DNA of 64,000 nt from Phoronis australis (Eukaryota; Phoronida; Phoronidae), in contig NMRA01000061.1 in assembly GCA_002633005.1 (NCBI GenBank), positions 773,781 through 837,780 of the forward strand, written 5' to 3'. Position numbers and translations under genes: made by a program. The notes beneath the pieces are model-generated. The model was not told the origin of the DNA and ran no database searches. It worked only from the letters and a program-made list of their open reading frames with translations. How positions within the stretch are numbered: the first letter of the stretch is position 1; each line of letters opens with the position of its first letter. Of the stretch, positions 25,701 to 39,361 are shown one piece after another.

Positions 25701-28700
25701 GCGTAATAGGTTGTCAGGCTGATACCACTTTGCGTGTCGATGCATATTCGTCTTAGCACAGGGTCAAATAAATTAACCTAGTTTTACTGTCTCGGTGACA
25801 TGAGTTCACGTCGGTTGTGTAATATCACTAATTCGAAAGTTGAAGGCAAGCGGTAATAGTAAACATTGGATTATGGACAATGCAACAAGTTTTGGATGAA
25901 AAACGTGAAAGTTTTCTTTACATTTGATCTTTAATTTGACTCGTGACGTTAACAAGATGTATTAGATCGGTTGCTTCCCGTTCAATACAACGCTGTAGTC
26001 ATTTTGTAAACGCAGCTATTTTAGCAGTCTTCGCCCGCAGTTGATTTCAAGTTGTTTGTGTAACGCCAAACTGCATCTTTTTGCGTTTTTTTAAGTTAGT
26101 CACCGGTCTCCTGTCACGCGCACATGATGATGGATTAGTGAGTGAGTTCTTACACCGCGAAAAGCTCTCACTCCAGGGATTTTATTTTCATAGTATTGAC
26201 CCTTGCAGTACAGACGCGAAATTCACGGTCCAGTATGCCCTAAACCCACGGACTTCGATGGCTCTAACTTCGAAATCATATTATGGTTACGATTTCCACG
26301 AACTAAGACGGTGACATCACCACTGTTGAGGCTACAGCAAAGTAGCCTTGCGCATTCCGTTTTCAGTGTATCGGTGACGTTAAAATCTGGGCTAGCAGTT
26401 ACATGTATACACGTAGTCCCCTATCAGTTGGTCGTTCACGTTGTTCCAAAAATAAATATTTTCTGTCAACAACATATTGACAAATTATGCAAAATAAAAC
26501 AATTGTGAACGGCAAGATGTGAATACGTGGTGAAGAGGTATTTGTCTCTACGCGGCATATGTGCGTGAAACTTTGGTAAAGCGATTGCGATGGCAAAAAA
26601 TGATAGAAAATACACAAAGGTGCACTTTTGAGAAGCAAAGCGTCTGGTGATCTTGATAGCGTACATGTATGATCTGGCCACCTCAGGTAGTAAGTGACGC
26701 TGAATGAGAAGTGGTAACTACATGTTTGGCGCGAAAATAAAAAAATCATGCTTGTATTGCCAGCCACCCCCCTCCCCGAATTTTGCACATTCTAATGAGT
26801 CACCACTCGAGATTTGGTTCCGTTTCAGTCCTAAAATCGCATAATAATTCTGTGCTCAGCTGTAAGAAAAAATACAATTTTTTGAAACGGTGCTCAGTCT
26901 TAATAAAGTTTCCAGCATGAGAGCGCTTTGATCAGAAATGCCAAGCACACGCAGAGTTGTAAGACAGAGACGTTGGCGTTTCCGTATGTCCACAAAAGTG
27001 CTTTGAGCAGTGTGTACAAATTTGTTCATTTCGCTTTTCTGCACTGACGACTATGATCAACACGGTGTTTTAACTACACTTTTGAGTGCATTTTCAAAAA
27101 TAAATGTTTGGTTGGTGAATTCAGCGAGTCGGTGCCCACGGGCAGGAAAACGTATCTGCGTAAATAAAGAGTTGCGTTTTCAAAACATTCAGAGCATGAG
27201 CTCAAGGACTACCTGAGACAGAAAATAAAACCGATTACCAAACAGAAACTTGTCCAATGAATATATAGCTCTTGGAAAACTGTTACCCCGAAGAAATGTG
27301 CAAAATACGAACGTCGTTTACGAAAGATTGTACCAGAAGTGATTCGTTGCAGTGGAGCCGCACGGGATAGTAAAAACACTGTGCTGTGCACTAGTTACCT
27401 GAATGGAAAGCTGAAGCGGAAAAATCCAGAACACACATTTTCTATTCAGGAATTGAAATCTCTGTAGAATCAAAAACAATTGGCAACCAGGATTTATTGC
27501 GTTAGAAAACTTATCACGCCCGGAGAGAATTGTTTTCATGCCCGGAGACTACGTGATCACCCATTATGCAATGATGACAATCCAGTGTGTACCTATACAT
27601 TGGCATCTATTGTAAAACGTGGATTAGACGAAAGAAATTCAACCGCATTTCGAAGATAATATATCTGTTGTCGGCGAGAGGTTGAATATATAGCCCTTGT
27701 TTAGTATAGTACGGACAGTATCACTTTGAAAGATCAATGCTTGGGGATGGTGACGTGGTGTTCTGGCGTGAAAGTTACTGACATGGTAAGTTTTTGAACC
27801 TGACTTATTAAATTTTCAGTTCGGTCGTATTTTATTTTGATCCTGAAGTGAAGAATTTTTGGTCCTCACTTGATAAATTATAGGTGCTGATGTGATAAAT
27901 TTTCAGTCTTGACGTGGTGAATTTGGTCTTTATTTGCTCTTTGGTCTTCTGTGTGAAAACAATCTCAATGTATTGGATTGTTTTAATTCCTGCTTAAGTA
28001 AAATGTCTGGTTTTGAGATATTTATTTTTGGTCCTGGAGAGTTTGCATGTTTTGCTTGGTTTTAATCATGCATAGAAAAGATATGTCGTTAAATGTTTCA
28101 AATTAGGCCTCCCATAAATGGGGGGAGAGCAGGTTGTGTAGCATCGTACTATGTAACTTCTAATATAAATCTAGGTGTTCGTGATTTAGTAATACTATGA
28201 AAAATGAGTAGTTTTGACTATGAAAAATGAGTAGTTGAGGCTTCTTTTGAAATACTGTATCCTTTGTATATGCCTGGTGTACATGGCTCAGTGTGATATT
28301 ATCTAAGCTTTATTATCCTCTATGGCTTAACAACTATATATCTTCATTCATGCCTGTAAAAGAGGTACTCCCAGGATCATCAAGCATGTGTATGTTTTTA
28401 TTCTAATGAGGCGTGCTTCGAATGTACAATTAGTAATTATACTTTTGCAGTGGTTCATAACAAACGGATTCATTAAACCCAGTAAATATTTTTGCAACTG
28501 CTGACTCTGCATATCAGACGTGCATATTGCATCATACCTCATCAGAGTAAAACTTGTTATCAATCATAGTAGAAAAAATTATTTTTATCATTGCCACAAG
28601 ACGTTAACAAACGCAGTGAGTGTCTGTAACTGTTGTGTCTAGATTGCTGATGAACTAAAGTCGGTCTACATGTATTTCCATTTTTATATCACTGATTCAT

Positions 28701-30439
28701 GCCAAAGGTTTGAAATTGCGCCCCTTTAAGAGTTTTGACTTGCCCTGTGATCACTAGAATCCGATGCAATAAACTTATAGAAGTTGTTTTTTAACCAGTG
28801 TAATATAGCTGAAAATTGTGTGCGTTTTCGTTTGCGAGAGTGTTCTTTTTGAATCAATGGGTTAATCATTTTACGCTCTACATGAAAACACAGACTACTT
28901 TTTTAGGATTACATGTACCAGGTTACCCCGAAAATATTATTTTCAAAGTTTTACCCCTTGGAGTATACGCGAAACGCCAAGTATTGTGTTCTTACGCGAA
29001 AGGGCTCGGAAGGCTGTAGCCTTGGTGCGAAGCTGTTTACTAAATTAAATATACAAATTTGCGCAATTGTGGGTAAAAACTGACCGAATAAAATCTTCCT
29101 AGAGTAAACTAAATTATTTACCAGCGTTGCAAAAAATGGTTTTCTACAATTATTTTGCTGCTAAAGTTATGTTGTGATCTTATGCGTCGACTTTCGCCCC
29201 AATGAAATATTGCGTCACCTTTTAGCCAGTTTCTTTTTCCCAGATTCTTCAATCAAACGTTCTCCCTCGAGGTTACGTAAACGTCACAACAAATGATCAG
29301 AATTGGTTTCACTTCATTATATGTTTTTGGAATTTTGATATCAGTGAACCGAATTTTAGAACAAATTTTGCTGAGATGTGTTCATCATCTAATGGGAGAT
29401 GTTGAAAACATTTTGGAAGTGGCGCGTGTCACAATGAACTTTTTTCAAAACGACGATATACGTTTTTTCGTTAAAAAGGCAGAGAATTACGCAAGAAGAT
29501 GACGTCGGATGTTTCTCACTTAAACGGCCGTAACGGGCAACTTGAATGCCAATTGACTTCCAGATTTTGCATGCACACCCGCCAGTCTTGAGCTCATGTT
29601 GATACAAGCTTTTCGACGAGGTGACAAACGTAACTATCCGGGCTGTGTGAAGTATCGAGGTCTGTTTGGTCTCAATAAGCAGTGGCACCTTGCTGTATTT
29701 TGAAAATAGTCTTCATGCAACTAGCTGGCTACATAGGAAGGCTCTAGTTTCGAAAAGATGTTTTACTGCGAAAGTGACAACAATTTCTGAATGATGATGG
29801 ATGATGGATGACACTATAAACCGATCAGTCTTCCGTTTTCATGCGCCCATGATTTAATATCGGCGCTATGTTCAAACCATTGTTTATGTTGTTTCTAAAA
29901 TAAAATTGGGTTCTATTGCTGTACCAACATATTAAGAAATTATACAGAAATAAGCAATAATTATCTGTGGTAAATCGCAATATACAGCGTGATGAAGTGA
30001 TCATCAAGAGCAATAACGGATGAGCGCAAATGCGTGATGCTTGTTGAGCATTCCGCTGCATGAAAACACTTGAGGTAGTAAAATATCCAGTGTTGTATTC
30101 TGATTTTTATGCAATTTTACTGTAAATTTCAAATTTCGTGCTTGTTTTTCTGCAAAATGTACTGTATAAAAAGTCTCATATCTAAATTTAGAAATTATAC
30201 TTCCGCGATATCACTTAACGTTTGATTTTACCACGCCGTCATTAATTCAACATAAAGTTTTAGGCTGGTGTAATGTCACGCACTTCGTATTTGTAGGTTG
30301 ATTCGATTTTATTTCCTTTCAATAGTTGAACAAAAGTTTATAAACCGATGTCAAGACCTGAGTTGCCAGTGGTGAACGAACAGCGAACAGTAAAATGTTT
30401 GTTTGGCCAAAGTTCACCCGTTGTCATAAAATGGTAATT

Positions 30440-30656
30440 GCCGACCAAGGACACGCTTAATCCGAATTGGTCGTCTACGCTAGGCGACCAATTAGCCGAC
30501 CCAAGTGCCGACCACAGAGGCGACTCAGTAGACGGCTCCTAGCCGACCGTTGTTGGTCGGCTGCTGGTCGGCTAGACGACCGGTCGACGGCCGGTCGACG
30601 GCCGGTCGTCGACCAATTTCCGACCGGTCGGCCAAAAATTCGTGATGTGTGCTGTA
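30440..30656. repeat. Type-B composite terminal repeat of copy 1
   Basis: Right terminus of copy 1. It shares only the outermost bases and the GCCGACC vocabulary with type A. Its own blocks (GACACGCTTAATCCGAATTG, GGCGACTCAGTAGACGGCTC) match the left end of copy 2 at 32340-32555 in inverted order. Confidence 0.8.
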
Positions 30657-32130
30657 GTTGATGATAGCAATTAGATCGGTGATATATTGCATTAAAATTT
30701 CTCCAGGTTGAGACAGCCTCCTAAATTTAGAACATATAAATCATGGCAAATTCAGTTGATATGCAAGGGCAGATCACAAGAATTTGCGAAATGGTTTAAA
30801 TAATTATATTGTTGAAATCACGTTTTAAATCAGTAATGATGTTGCTGAGTAGGCTCCATTGAAAATTGAAATAAAATGCAATACCGGTATACTTAAAATG
30901 GCTGAGAGAAAAATCTTAAAAAATTGAGCTATAAATGCGGAGTTTTCTGGTGTTAGGTGTGTAGTGGTGGTTCATTTTCAAACAAATTTTACAAAAATTG
31001 AGAGTTTTTAGGGATGTTGTTGCACCTACTGTAGATATAATTCTTCCAACAAGTTGCACAGGGTAAAAATGAAGAGATGACTAAAAAATGTAACAACATT
31101 TTTGAGAGCTCATCTTGCATTTATATCAAGCAAAGTTTGGTCATGTGAGTGATACCAATTTGTCCTATGGATGTACCCTTTTTGTAGCTAAATTTCAATA
31201 AAACTGATATGGTCATGTCACCCAAGGAATTAAAGGTGTCGTGTCATTGAGCCAAACAACAAATTCTACAGTCTTATTTTAGACAATTTATATTTTTAAT
31301 TTGTTAAAGTCATGCCCTGAAGAAATCCACTACAACAAGAAACTATATGAACACTGTACTTGTCCAATTTCACTCTTAGCAGGCTTCTATTTTGAGTCGG
31401 CATGCGCGTATAATTGGCTGATAAGCAGCCTATGGAACTACTCTTGGCTGAATGCGTGACCAGGGCATAAAATGTAGCCAAGACCAGTTAATAAAGCAAT
31501 ACTGCATGGAAGGGTTAATACCTTCAGGGCAATTTTGATAGAGTGGGCATCTGCTAGTCTTTTGGATTAAGCCTTTTAAAAACTCAAGGTTTACAGACCT
31601 CTGATTTTCTGACTTATACAAACATTAAAAATCAAATTGCAACACTGGTATTTCCGCCATTCTCATAGGTTATGGAAACAAGCAAAAATTGGCAACAACC
31701 CGAACGAGCAACAAAAATATCTCGCTGCATCACCAAGCCTTGATGCAAAGTTGTTTGCTAAGTATACAGTTTACGCTGTTGTAGCTAAAAAGAACCAAAA
31801 ATGTTACAACAAATTAGAGTTGGAAAATTGACTTTGTTCTGCCGAGAGATGTCGCTAATTAAGAAACGGCGCGTACGCCTGTCACGAGCAAATTGCTTTA
31901 GAAACGACGCCACACTTATGTTTGTTACAAACAGATCGAGAATTATGCAAGGGAATGACTTTTATTGGATTGTTTTTACTTTTATGGCTGCAGCGGGTTA
32001 GGTGAGTGTCAACTAACTTCGAGATTTTGCATGCACAAGCCGACGGTCGTTAGCTCTACCACGGAGTAAAAAACATTACAGTCCTTGGCTTGACCACAGT
32101 TGTCCTCAGTTTCTGATCTTCCCCAATACA
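30657..32130. other. Spacer between the two inverted family A elements
   Basis: 1.5 kb without a recognisable gene. Near 31990-32060 the phrase TTCGAGATTTTGCATGCACA resembles family A interior near 29560, so part of the spacer may be a worn family A piece. Short frames at 31637-31831 and 31801-32001 have no family resemblance. Confidence 0.5.
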
Positions 32131-32350
32131 TATATAATACTACAAGGTATGACACTGAGATAGAAGATTCCAACATGGCGCGGCTCATGTTGTGTTTGTG
32201 AAAGAATGCAAGTTTTGCTATAGACAACGTACAGCACACATATATAATACTACAAGGTATGACACTGAGATAGAAGATTCCAACATGGCGCGGCTCATGT
32301 TGTGTTTGTGAAAGAATGCAAGTTTTGCTATAGACAACGTACAGCACACA
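32131..32350 (+). repeat. Perfect 110-bp tandem duplication overlapping an element end
   Basis: 32131-32240 and 32241-32350 are identical. Each unit ends in the ten bases ACAGCACACA, which are also the first bases of the family A terminus starting at 32340. The duplication therefore includes 10 bp of element and 100 bp of flank, so it arose after insertion or during it. Each unit contains a TATATAAT word. Confidence 0.9.
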
Positions 32351-32555
32351 TCACGAATTTTTGTCCGCCTGGTCAGAAATTGGTCGACGACCGGCCGTCG
32401 ACCGGTCGCCTAGCCGACCAGCCGCCGACCAACAACGGTCGGCTAGGAGCCGTCTGCTGAGTCGCCTCTGTGGTCCGCACTTGGGTCGGCTAAGTGGTCG
32501 CCTAGCGTAGACGACCAATTCGGATTAAGCGTGTCCTTGGTCGGCAATTACCATT
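32340..32555. repeat. Type-B composite terminal repeat of copy 2
   Basis: Mirror image of 30440-30656. It starts TACAGCACACATCACG, then GC-rich palindromic GCCGACC/GGTCGGC units, then the type-B-specific CCAATTCGGATTAAGCGTGTC block. Confidence 0.8.
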
Positions 32556-35500
32556 TTATGACTTAGCGGGTGAACTTTGGCCAAACAAACATTAAACTGT
32601 TCGCTGTTCGTTCACCAGTGGCATCTCCGGTCTTGACATCGGTTTATCGACTTTTCTTACACTATTGAAAGGAGGTCAAATCGAATCAACCTACAAATAC
32701 GAAGTGCGTGACATTACACCTGCCTCAAACTTGATGTTGAATTAATGACGGCGTGGTAAAATCAAACGTTAAATGAGATCGCGGAATCATAATTTCTAAC
32801 TTTAGAAGTGAGACTTTTTATACAATACTTGATGCATAAAAACAAGCACGAACTTTGAAATTTTACAGTAAATTTGCATAAAAATCAAAATACAACACTG
32901 GATATTTTACTACCTCAAGTGTTTTCATGCAGCGGAATACTCAACAAGTATCACGCATTTGCGCTCATTCGTTATTGCTCTTGATCATCACTTCATCACG
33001 CTGTATATTGCGATTTACCACAGATAATTATTGCTTATTTCTGTATAATTTCTTAATTTGTTGGTACAGCAATAGAACCCAAGTTTATTTTAGGAACAAC
33101 ATAAACAATGGTTTGAACATAGCGCCGATATTACATGTAAATCACGGGCGTATGAAAACGGAAGACTGTGAACGGTTTATAGTGTCATCCATCATCATTC
33201 TGAAATTGTTGTCACTTCCGCTGTAAAAAATCTTTTCGAAACTAGAGCATTCCTATCTAGCCAGCTAGTTGTATAAAGACCATTTTCAAAATACAGCAAG
33301 GTGCCACTGCTTATTGAGATCAAACAGACCTCGAAAGTTCACACAGCCCAGATAGTTACACTTGTCACCTCGTCGAAAACGTTGTGTGCATGAAAAATCT
33401 AGAAGTCAATTGGCATTCAAGTTGCCCGTTACGGCCGTTTAAGTGAAAAATATCCGACTTCATCTTCCTGCGTAATTCTCTGCCTTTTTTAACGAAAAAA
33501 CGTATGCCGTCGTTTAGAAAAAAGTTCATTCGTGACACGCGCCACTTCCAAAATGTTTTCAACATCTCCCAATAGATGATGACAACATCTCAGCAAAATT
33601 TGTTCTAAAATTCGGTTCACTGATATCAAAATTCCAAAAACATATAATGAAGTGAAACTAACTCTGATCATTTGTTTTGACGTTTACGCAACCTCTTTGG
33701 AGAACGTTTGATTAAAGAATCTGGGAAAAAGAAACTGTCTAAAAGGTGACGCAATATTTCATTGGGTCGAAAGTCGACGCATAAGATCACACCATAACTT
33801 TAGCAGCAGAATAACTGTAAAAAACATTTTTTGCAACTCTGGCAAATAATTTAGACTACTCTAGGAAGATTTTATTCGGTCAGTTTTTACCCACAATGAA
33901 ACAAATTTGTATATTTAATTTAGTAAACAGCTTCGCACCAAGGCTAGAGGCTTCCGAGCCCTTTGACGTAAGAACACAATACGTGGTGTTTTGCGTATAC
34001 TTCAAGAGGTAAAACTTTGAAAATAATATTTTTGGGGTAACCTGGTACATGTAATCCCAAAAACGTAATCAGTGTTTTCATGTAGAGCGTAAAAATGATT
34101 AACCCATTGATTCAAAAAGAACACTCTCGCAAACGAAAACGCACACAATTTTCAGCGATATTACACTAGTTAAAAAACAACTTCTATAAGTTTATTGCCT
34201 CGGATTCTAGTGATCACCAGGGCAAGTCAAAACTCTTAAGGGGGCGCAATTTCAAACCTTTGGCATGAATCAGTGATATAAAAATGGAAATTGACCGACT
34301 TAAGTTCATCAGCAATGTAGACACAACAGTTACAGACACTGACTGCGTTTGTTAATGTCTTGTGGCAATGATAAAAATATTTTTTTCTACTATGATTGAT
34401 AACAAGTTTTACTCTGATGAGGTATGATGCAATATGAAAGTCTAATATGCAGATCGGCAGTTGCAAAAATATTTACTGGGTTTAATGAATCCGTTTGTTA
34501 TGAACCTTTGTAAAAGTATGATTACTTATTGTACATTCGAAGCACGCCTCATTAGAATAAAAACATACACGTGCTTGTTGATTCTGGGGGTACCTCTATT
34601 ACAGGCATGAAGGAAGATATATATTTGTTAAGCCATAGAGGATAATAAAACATACATAATATCACAGTGAGCCATCTACACCAGGCATATACAAAGGATA
34701 GAGTAGTTCAAAAGAAGCCTCAACTACTCATTTTTCATAGTATTACTAAATCACGAACACCTAGATTTATATAAGAAGTTACACAGCAGGCTGCTACACA
34801 ACTTGCCCTCTCACATTTATGGGAGGCCTAATTTGAAACATTTAACAACATATCTTTTCTATGCAAGATTTAAACCAAGCAAAACATGTAAACTCTCCAC
34901 GACTAAAAATAAATATCTCAAAACCAGAAATTTTACTTAAGCAGGAATTAAAACAATCCAAAACATTGAGATTGTTTTCACCAGAAGACAAGAGAGCAAA
35001 TAAGACCAAAATTCACCACGTCAAGGCTGAAAATTTATCACATCAGCACCTATAATTTATCAAGTGAGGACCAAAAATTCGTCACTTCAGGATCAAAATA
35101 AAATACGACCGAACTGAAAATTTAATAAGTCAGGTTCAAAACCTTACCGTGTCAATAACTTTCACGCCAGAACACCACGTCACCATCCCCAAGCATGGAT
35201 CTTTCACAGTAATAATGTCCGCACTACATGAATACGTATAAACAAGGGCAATATGTTCAACCTCTCGCTGACAACAGACCTATTATCTTGGAATTGAATT
35301 TCTTTTTTCTAATCCACGTTTTACAATAGATGCAATGTATAGGTACACACTGGATTGTCACCATTGCATAATGGGTGATCACGTAGCCTCCGGGCTTGAC
35401 AACAACTCCCTCTCCTGGCGTGATAAGTTTTCTGACACAATGAATCCTGGTTGCCAATTGTTTTTGATTCTACAGAGATTTCAATTCCTGAATAGAAAAT

Positions 35501-37204
35501 GTGTGTTCTGGATGTTTTCGCTTCAGCTTTCCATTCAGCTAGCTAGTGTACAGCATAGTGTTTTTACTATCCCGTAGCTTCTCCACTGCAACGAATCACT
35601 TCTAGTACAACCTTCCGTAAATGACGATCATATTTTGCACATTTCTTCGGGGTAACATTTTTCCAAGAGCTATATTTTCATTGGACACGAATACCAGTCT
35701 CAGGTAGTCCTTGAGTTCATGCTCTGAATGTTTTGAAAACGCAACTCTTTCTTTACGCAGATACCGTTTTCTGCCCGTGGACACCGACTCGCTGAATTCA
35801 TCAACCAAACATTTATTTTTGAAAATGCCCTCAAAAGTGTTCTTTTTTAAAACACCGAGTTAACCATAGTCGTCAGTGTAGAAAAGCGAAATGAACAAAT
35901 TTGTACACAGTGCTCAAAGCACTTTTGTGGACATACGGAAACGCCAACGTCTCTGTCTTACAACGCTGCGTGTACTTGGCATTTCATTTCATGCTGGAAA
36001 CTTTTTTAAGACTGAGCACCGTTTCAAAAAGTAGTATTTTTTCTTACAGCTGAGAACAGAAAAATTATTCTGCGATTTTAGGACTGAAATGGAACCAAAT
36101 CTCGAGTGGTGACTCATTAGAATGTGCAAAACTGGGGGGGGGGGGGTGGCGATATATATACAAGCATGATTTATTTATTTTTTATTTGTATTCTGTAGTT
36201 GCCACTTCTCATTCTACCTAAGGTGGCCAGATCATACGCTATCAATATCACCAGACGCTTTGCTTCTCAAAAGTGCCCCTTTGTGTGTTTTCTATCATTT
36301 TTTTCCATCGCAATCGCTTTACCAAAGATTCACGCACATATGCCACGTAGTGAATACTTCTTCATCACGTATTCACATCTTCCCGTTCACAGTTATTTTA
36401 TTTTGCGTAATTTGTCAATATGTTGTTGACAGAAAATATTTATTTTTGGAACAACGTGAACGACCAACTGATAGGGGACTACATGTATACATGTAACTGC
36501 TAGCCCCGCCGGATTTTAACTTCACCGATACATGAAAACGGAATGCGCAAAGCTACAATTGCCTGCAGCCTCAACAGTGGTGATGTCACCGTCTTAGTTC
36601 GAGGAAATCGTAATCATAATGTGATTTCGAAGTTAGAGCCATCGAAGTCAGTGGGTTTAGGGCATACTGGACCGTGAATTTCGCGTCTGTACTGCAAGGG
36701 TCAATACTGTGAAAATGAAATCCCCGGAGTGGGAGCTCTTCGCGGTGTAACAACTCACTCACTAATCCATCATCATGAGCGCGTGGTAGGATACCGGTGA
36801 CTAACTTAAAAAACGCAAAAAGATTCAGTTTGGCGTTACACAAACAAAATCAATTGCGGGCGAAGACTGTTAAAAAAAAAGCTGCGTTTACAAAATGACT
36901 ACAACGTTGTATTGACTGGGAAGCAACCAATCTATTACATCTTGTTTACATGTACGTCACGAATCAAATTAAAGATCAAATGTAAAGAAAACTTCCACGT
37001 TTTTCATCCAAAACTTGTTGCATTGTCCATAATCCAATGTTTACTAGTACCGCTTGCCTTCAACCTTCGAATTAGTGGTGTTACACAACCGACGTGAACT
37101 CATGTAACCGAGACAGTAAAACTAGGTTAATTTATTTGACCCTGTGCTTAGACGAATATGCATCGACACGCAAAGTGGTATCACCCTGCCAACCTATTAC
37201 GCAA

Positions 37205-37433
37205 CTGCTACTCTAGCCTAAAAATAGCAGCCGACCAGCTGGTCGGCTGATGGCCGGTCGGCTGAAGGGTCGGCTGAAGGGTCGGCTGGGGAGTCGCCTT
37301 ATGAGTCGGCACTGCGGGCGGCTGCCGGACAGCTAATTTTTAGCCGACCGGTCGGCTCATTTGCCGACCGGCCGACGGCTAGTCGTCGACCAATTTCCGA
37401 CCGGGCGGACAAAAATTCGTGATGTGTGCTGTA
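37205..37433. repeat. Type-A composite terminal repeat of copy 2
   Basis: Nearly the same as 6085-6305, with the GCCGACCAGCTGGTCGGC palindrome, CTGGGGAGTCGCCTTATGAG block and terminal CGTGATGTGTGCTGTA. Confidence 0.8.
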
Positions 37434-37449
37434 TTATTGGATCATTACA

Positions 37450-39361
37450 CTGGCAACGAGTGGCGAAATGAACCCAATACAAGTTGTAGCACCATTTAAA
37501 CCTGGACATGACCGGCACACAGTAGGTCCTAGGCGGACAAAATGGATCGCGAGGTTTGAAATTTACGTCTTGGCACTGGACCTAAAAAAAGAAAAATGGC
37601 ATTGATGTTACATTGCGCCGGCAAGAGCGTGATGGACATTTTGGCACTCTCAAAACGGATGAGAAAACATTTACGAGCGCAAAGAAAAAATTAAGTGAGT
37701 ACTTCCAAAAAGAGAAATGTTCAGTTCCAAATGTTCAACTTCCGAGAGGCAAAGCAAGAAACCTGGGGAGAACAGCGACTGAGACGAAGGGCATTACGTG
37801 ACACAATGACTCTTGATCAATTGCTGGACCTTGGTCGTGCTCTGGAATGTTCTGAAATGCAAGCTAGTGGTATTGAAAAGTCTCACACAGTGAACGCAGT
37901 CAGTAAACCAAAGCCAAAGCTCAAAGACAAGCAGAAAAGTCCAAAACATGAGAAAAGCTCAAAACCTAAAAGCTTAGACTCAAGACCTTGTTTGCTATAA
38001 ACTGTAAACGTGGTGGCAATTATCCGCATGCAAAAGAATGTTCTGCTTGCGAAGCAACCTGCTATAACTGTCAGCGGGTAGGCCACTATGGCAAAATGTG
38101 TAGAAATCGAAAACAAAAAAGCGAAGAGAATGCTGTCACTTGATCGATGAACAACCGCAGCAAGATAATGAAGATGAACATGTGTCTGACACCAACGACG
38201 AATATTGTTTTGACGTCGGTGAAAAGTCGAAGTAGCCCAAAAAAACCGTTAAAATAACTATGTCCGGCAAAGAGAGACCAATTGAGGTTCTGATCGACTC
38301 GCATGCATCAGCAAATTTGATCTCATAATCAACATACAGGCTGTGGAAACCACAGCCAACACTGAGTAAAAGCAAAACAAACTTGTACCCATATGGAAGC
38401 AAAGACCCTGTTGCTGCGCTAGGCAATTTCTCGACAAGCGTTCAGACATCGACCAAAATTGGCCCTGCTACATTTCACGTTGTCAAATGCGATACAGCCA
38501 ATCTGCTCGGATAAGACACGCGCGTAGTCCTAGATATCATTCATGTTGCAAATAACCTGTCAGATTTAAAGTCTGAATACCAGGATGTTTTGGTGGATTC
38601 GGGAAGCTGAAAGACTACAAAGTGAAATTGCACATAGACAAAGATGTAAAACCGCAAGTTCAACCACACAGACGGATTCATTTTCATATGCGAAAGAAAG
38701 TAAAGAAAGAACTTGAATCATTGGTCAAACAGGACATTATTGAAATGGTTTCAGAAGAACCGACACCTTGGGTTTCACAATTAGTTGTGGTCCCAAAATC
38801 TGATTCTGACAAGGTTCGTCTATCCATTGATATGAGACTCGCGAACCAACCTATGTAACGCGAGAGACACGTGACTCCCACAATTGATGATATTGTGCAC
38901 GATTTAATCACATTTGTCATTTTATGGACACATATTCTCTGCAGATGGAATTCTGCCTGAACAAAAAAGGTCGAGGCAAAAAAGCAGCTAGTTATCCGGA
39001 AAATGTCACGGAACTGAAAAGGATGACAACATATCTGTCAAGATTTTTTCCCTGGTTATGCAAAGTTAACACACACACTGAGACTGTGACTAAGCAAGAT
39101 GGTAGTTAGGATTAGACTGATGAACACAAAGATTGCCTGAAAAAACTCACTGACTTACTCATAGGTAACAAGTGCATTGCATACTTTGATCCTGATAGGA
39201 AAACTGAACTGTATGTCGATGCCAGTCCAGTCGATCTCTATGGTATCATGACGCAAAATGGCAAAAGTTATCAGTTACGGATACAGAGCACTCACTGATA
39301 CTGAACAGCGCTACTCAAAGAGAGAGCGTGAAGCTCTTGCCGTTGTTTGGAGTGCATTGTA
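37450..39361 (+). pseudogene. Ty3/gypsy retrotransposon relic (gag-PR-RT-RNase H, classical order)
   Basis: A primer-site-like TGGCAACGAG (37451) precedes a gag-type ATG at 37468. Next come broken gag frames (37613-38000), a CX2CX4HX4C zinc knuckle near 38075-38103 (CYNC, GHYGKMC), and a protease core at about 38285-38320 with SHAS where DTGAS-type is expected. The N-terminal RT frame at 38622-38858 includes VRLSIDMRLAN. The central RT with its catalytic aspartates is deleted near 38920. Connection and RNase H pieces follow at 38950-39360 (TELYVDASPV, ALAVVWSAL). The frame changes several times and has many stops. Sequence similarity stops abruptly at 39361 inside RNase H; integrase and 3' LTR are absent. 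PR-RT-RH order is the normal gypsy order. Confidence 0.85.

Larger units (their letters stand above)
25470..30656 (+). mobile_element. Family A element, full-length copy 1 (5.19 kb)
   Basis: Both ends are present. The left end starts TACAGCACACATCACGAAT and the right end finishes with its reverse complement. Both are extended by 200-230 bp of GC-rich palindromic GCCGACC/GGTCGGC sequence that differs between the two ends (type A left, type B right). TA is the only possible target duplication, as the flanks show nothing longer. The interior is AT-rich, with no recognisable transposase, polymerase, integrase or capsid gene. The 32.34-37.43 kb copy is the same element inverted, and 2222-6305 and 51500-52806 are partial copies. 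I infer a large non-autonomous TIR element; its autonomous partner is not in this window. Confidence 0.85.
32340..37433 (-). mobile_element. Family A element, full-length copy 2 (5.09 kb), inverted
   Basis: It is the reverse complement of 25470-30656 over its full length, with small indels and a few percent divergence. The left end is type B (32340-32555) and the right end type A (37205-37433), both ending in the shared TACAGCACACATCACG terminus. A poly-G run lies at about 36130-36147. Frames vary between copies; the only frame kept open in every copy that contains the region is the 78-86 codon frame described in the findings (here 36586-36843). The right end abuts a gypsy primer-binding region within about 20 bp. 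Confidence 0.85.

Noticed and set aside
35257-35808. Minus-strand frames in family A (related pieces at 4.3-4.7 and 27.1-27.6 kb) as a hidden transposase
   Set aside because: Frames break at different points in each copy, and no DDE, HUH, tyrosine or polymerase motif could be found.
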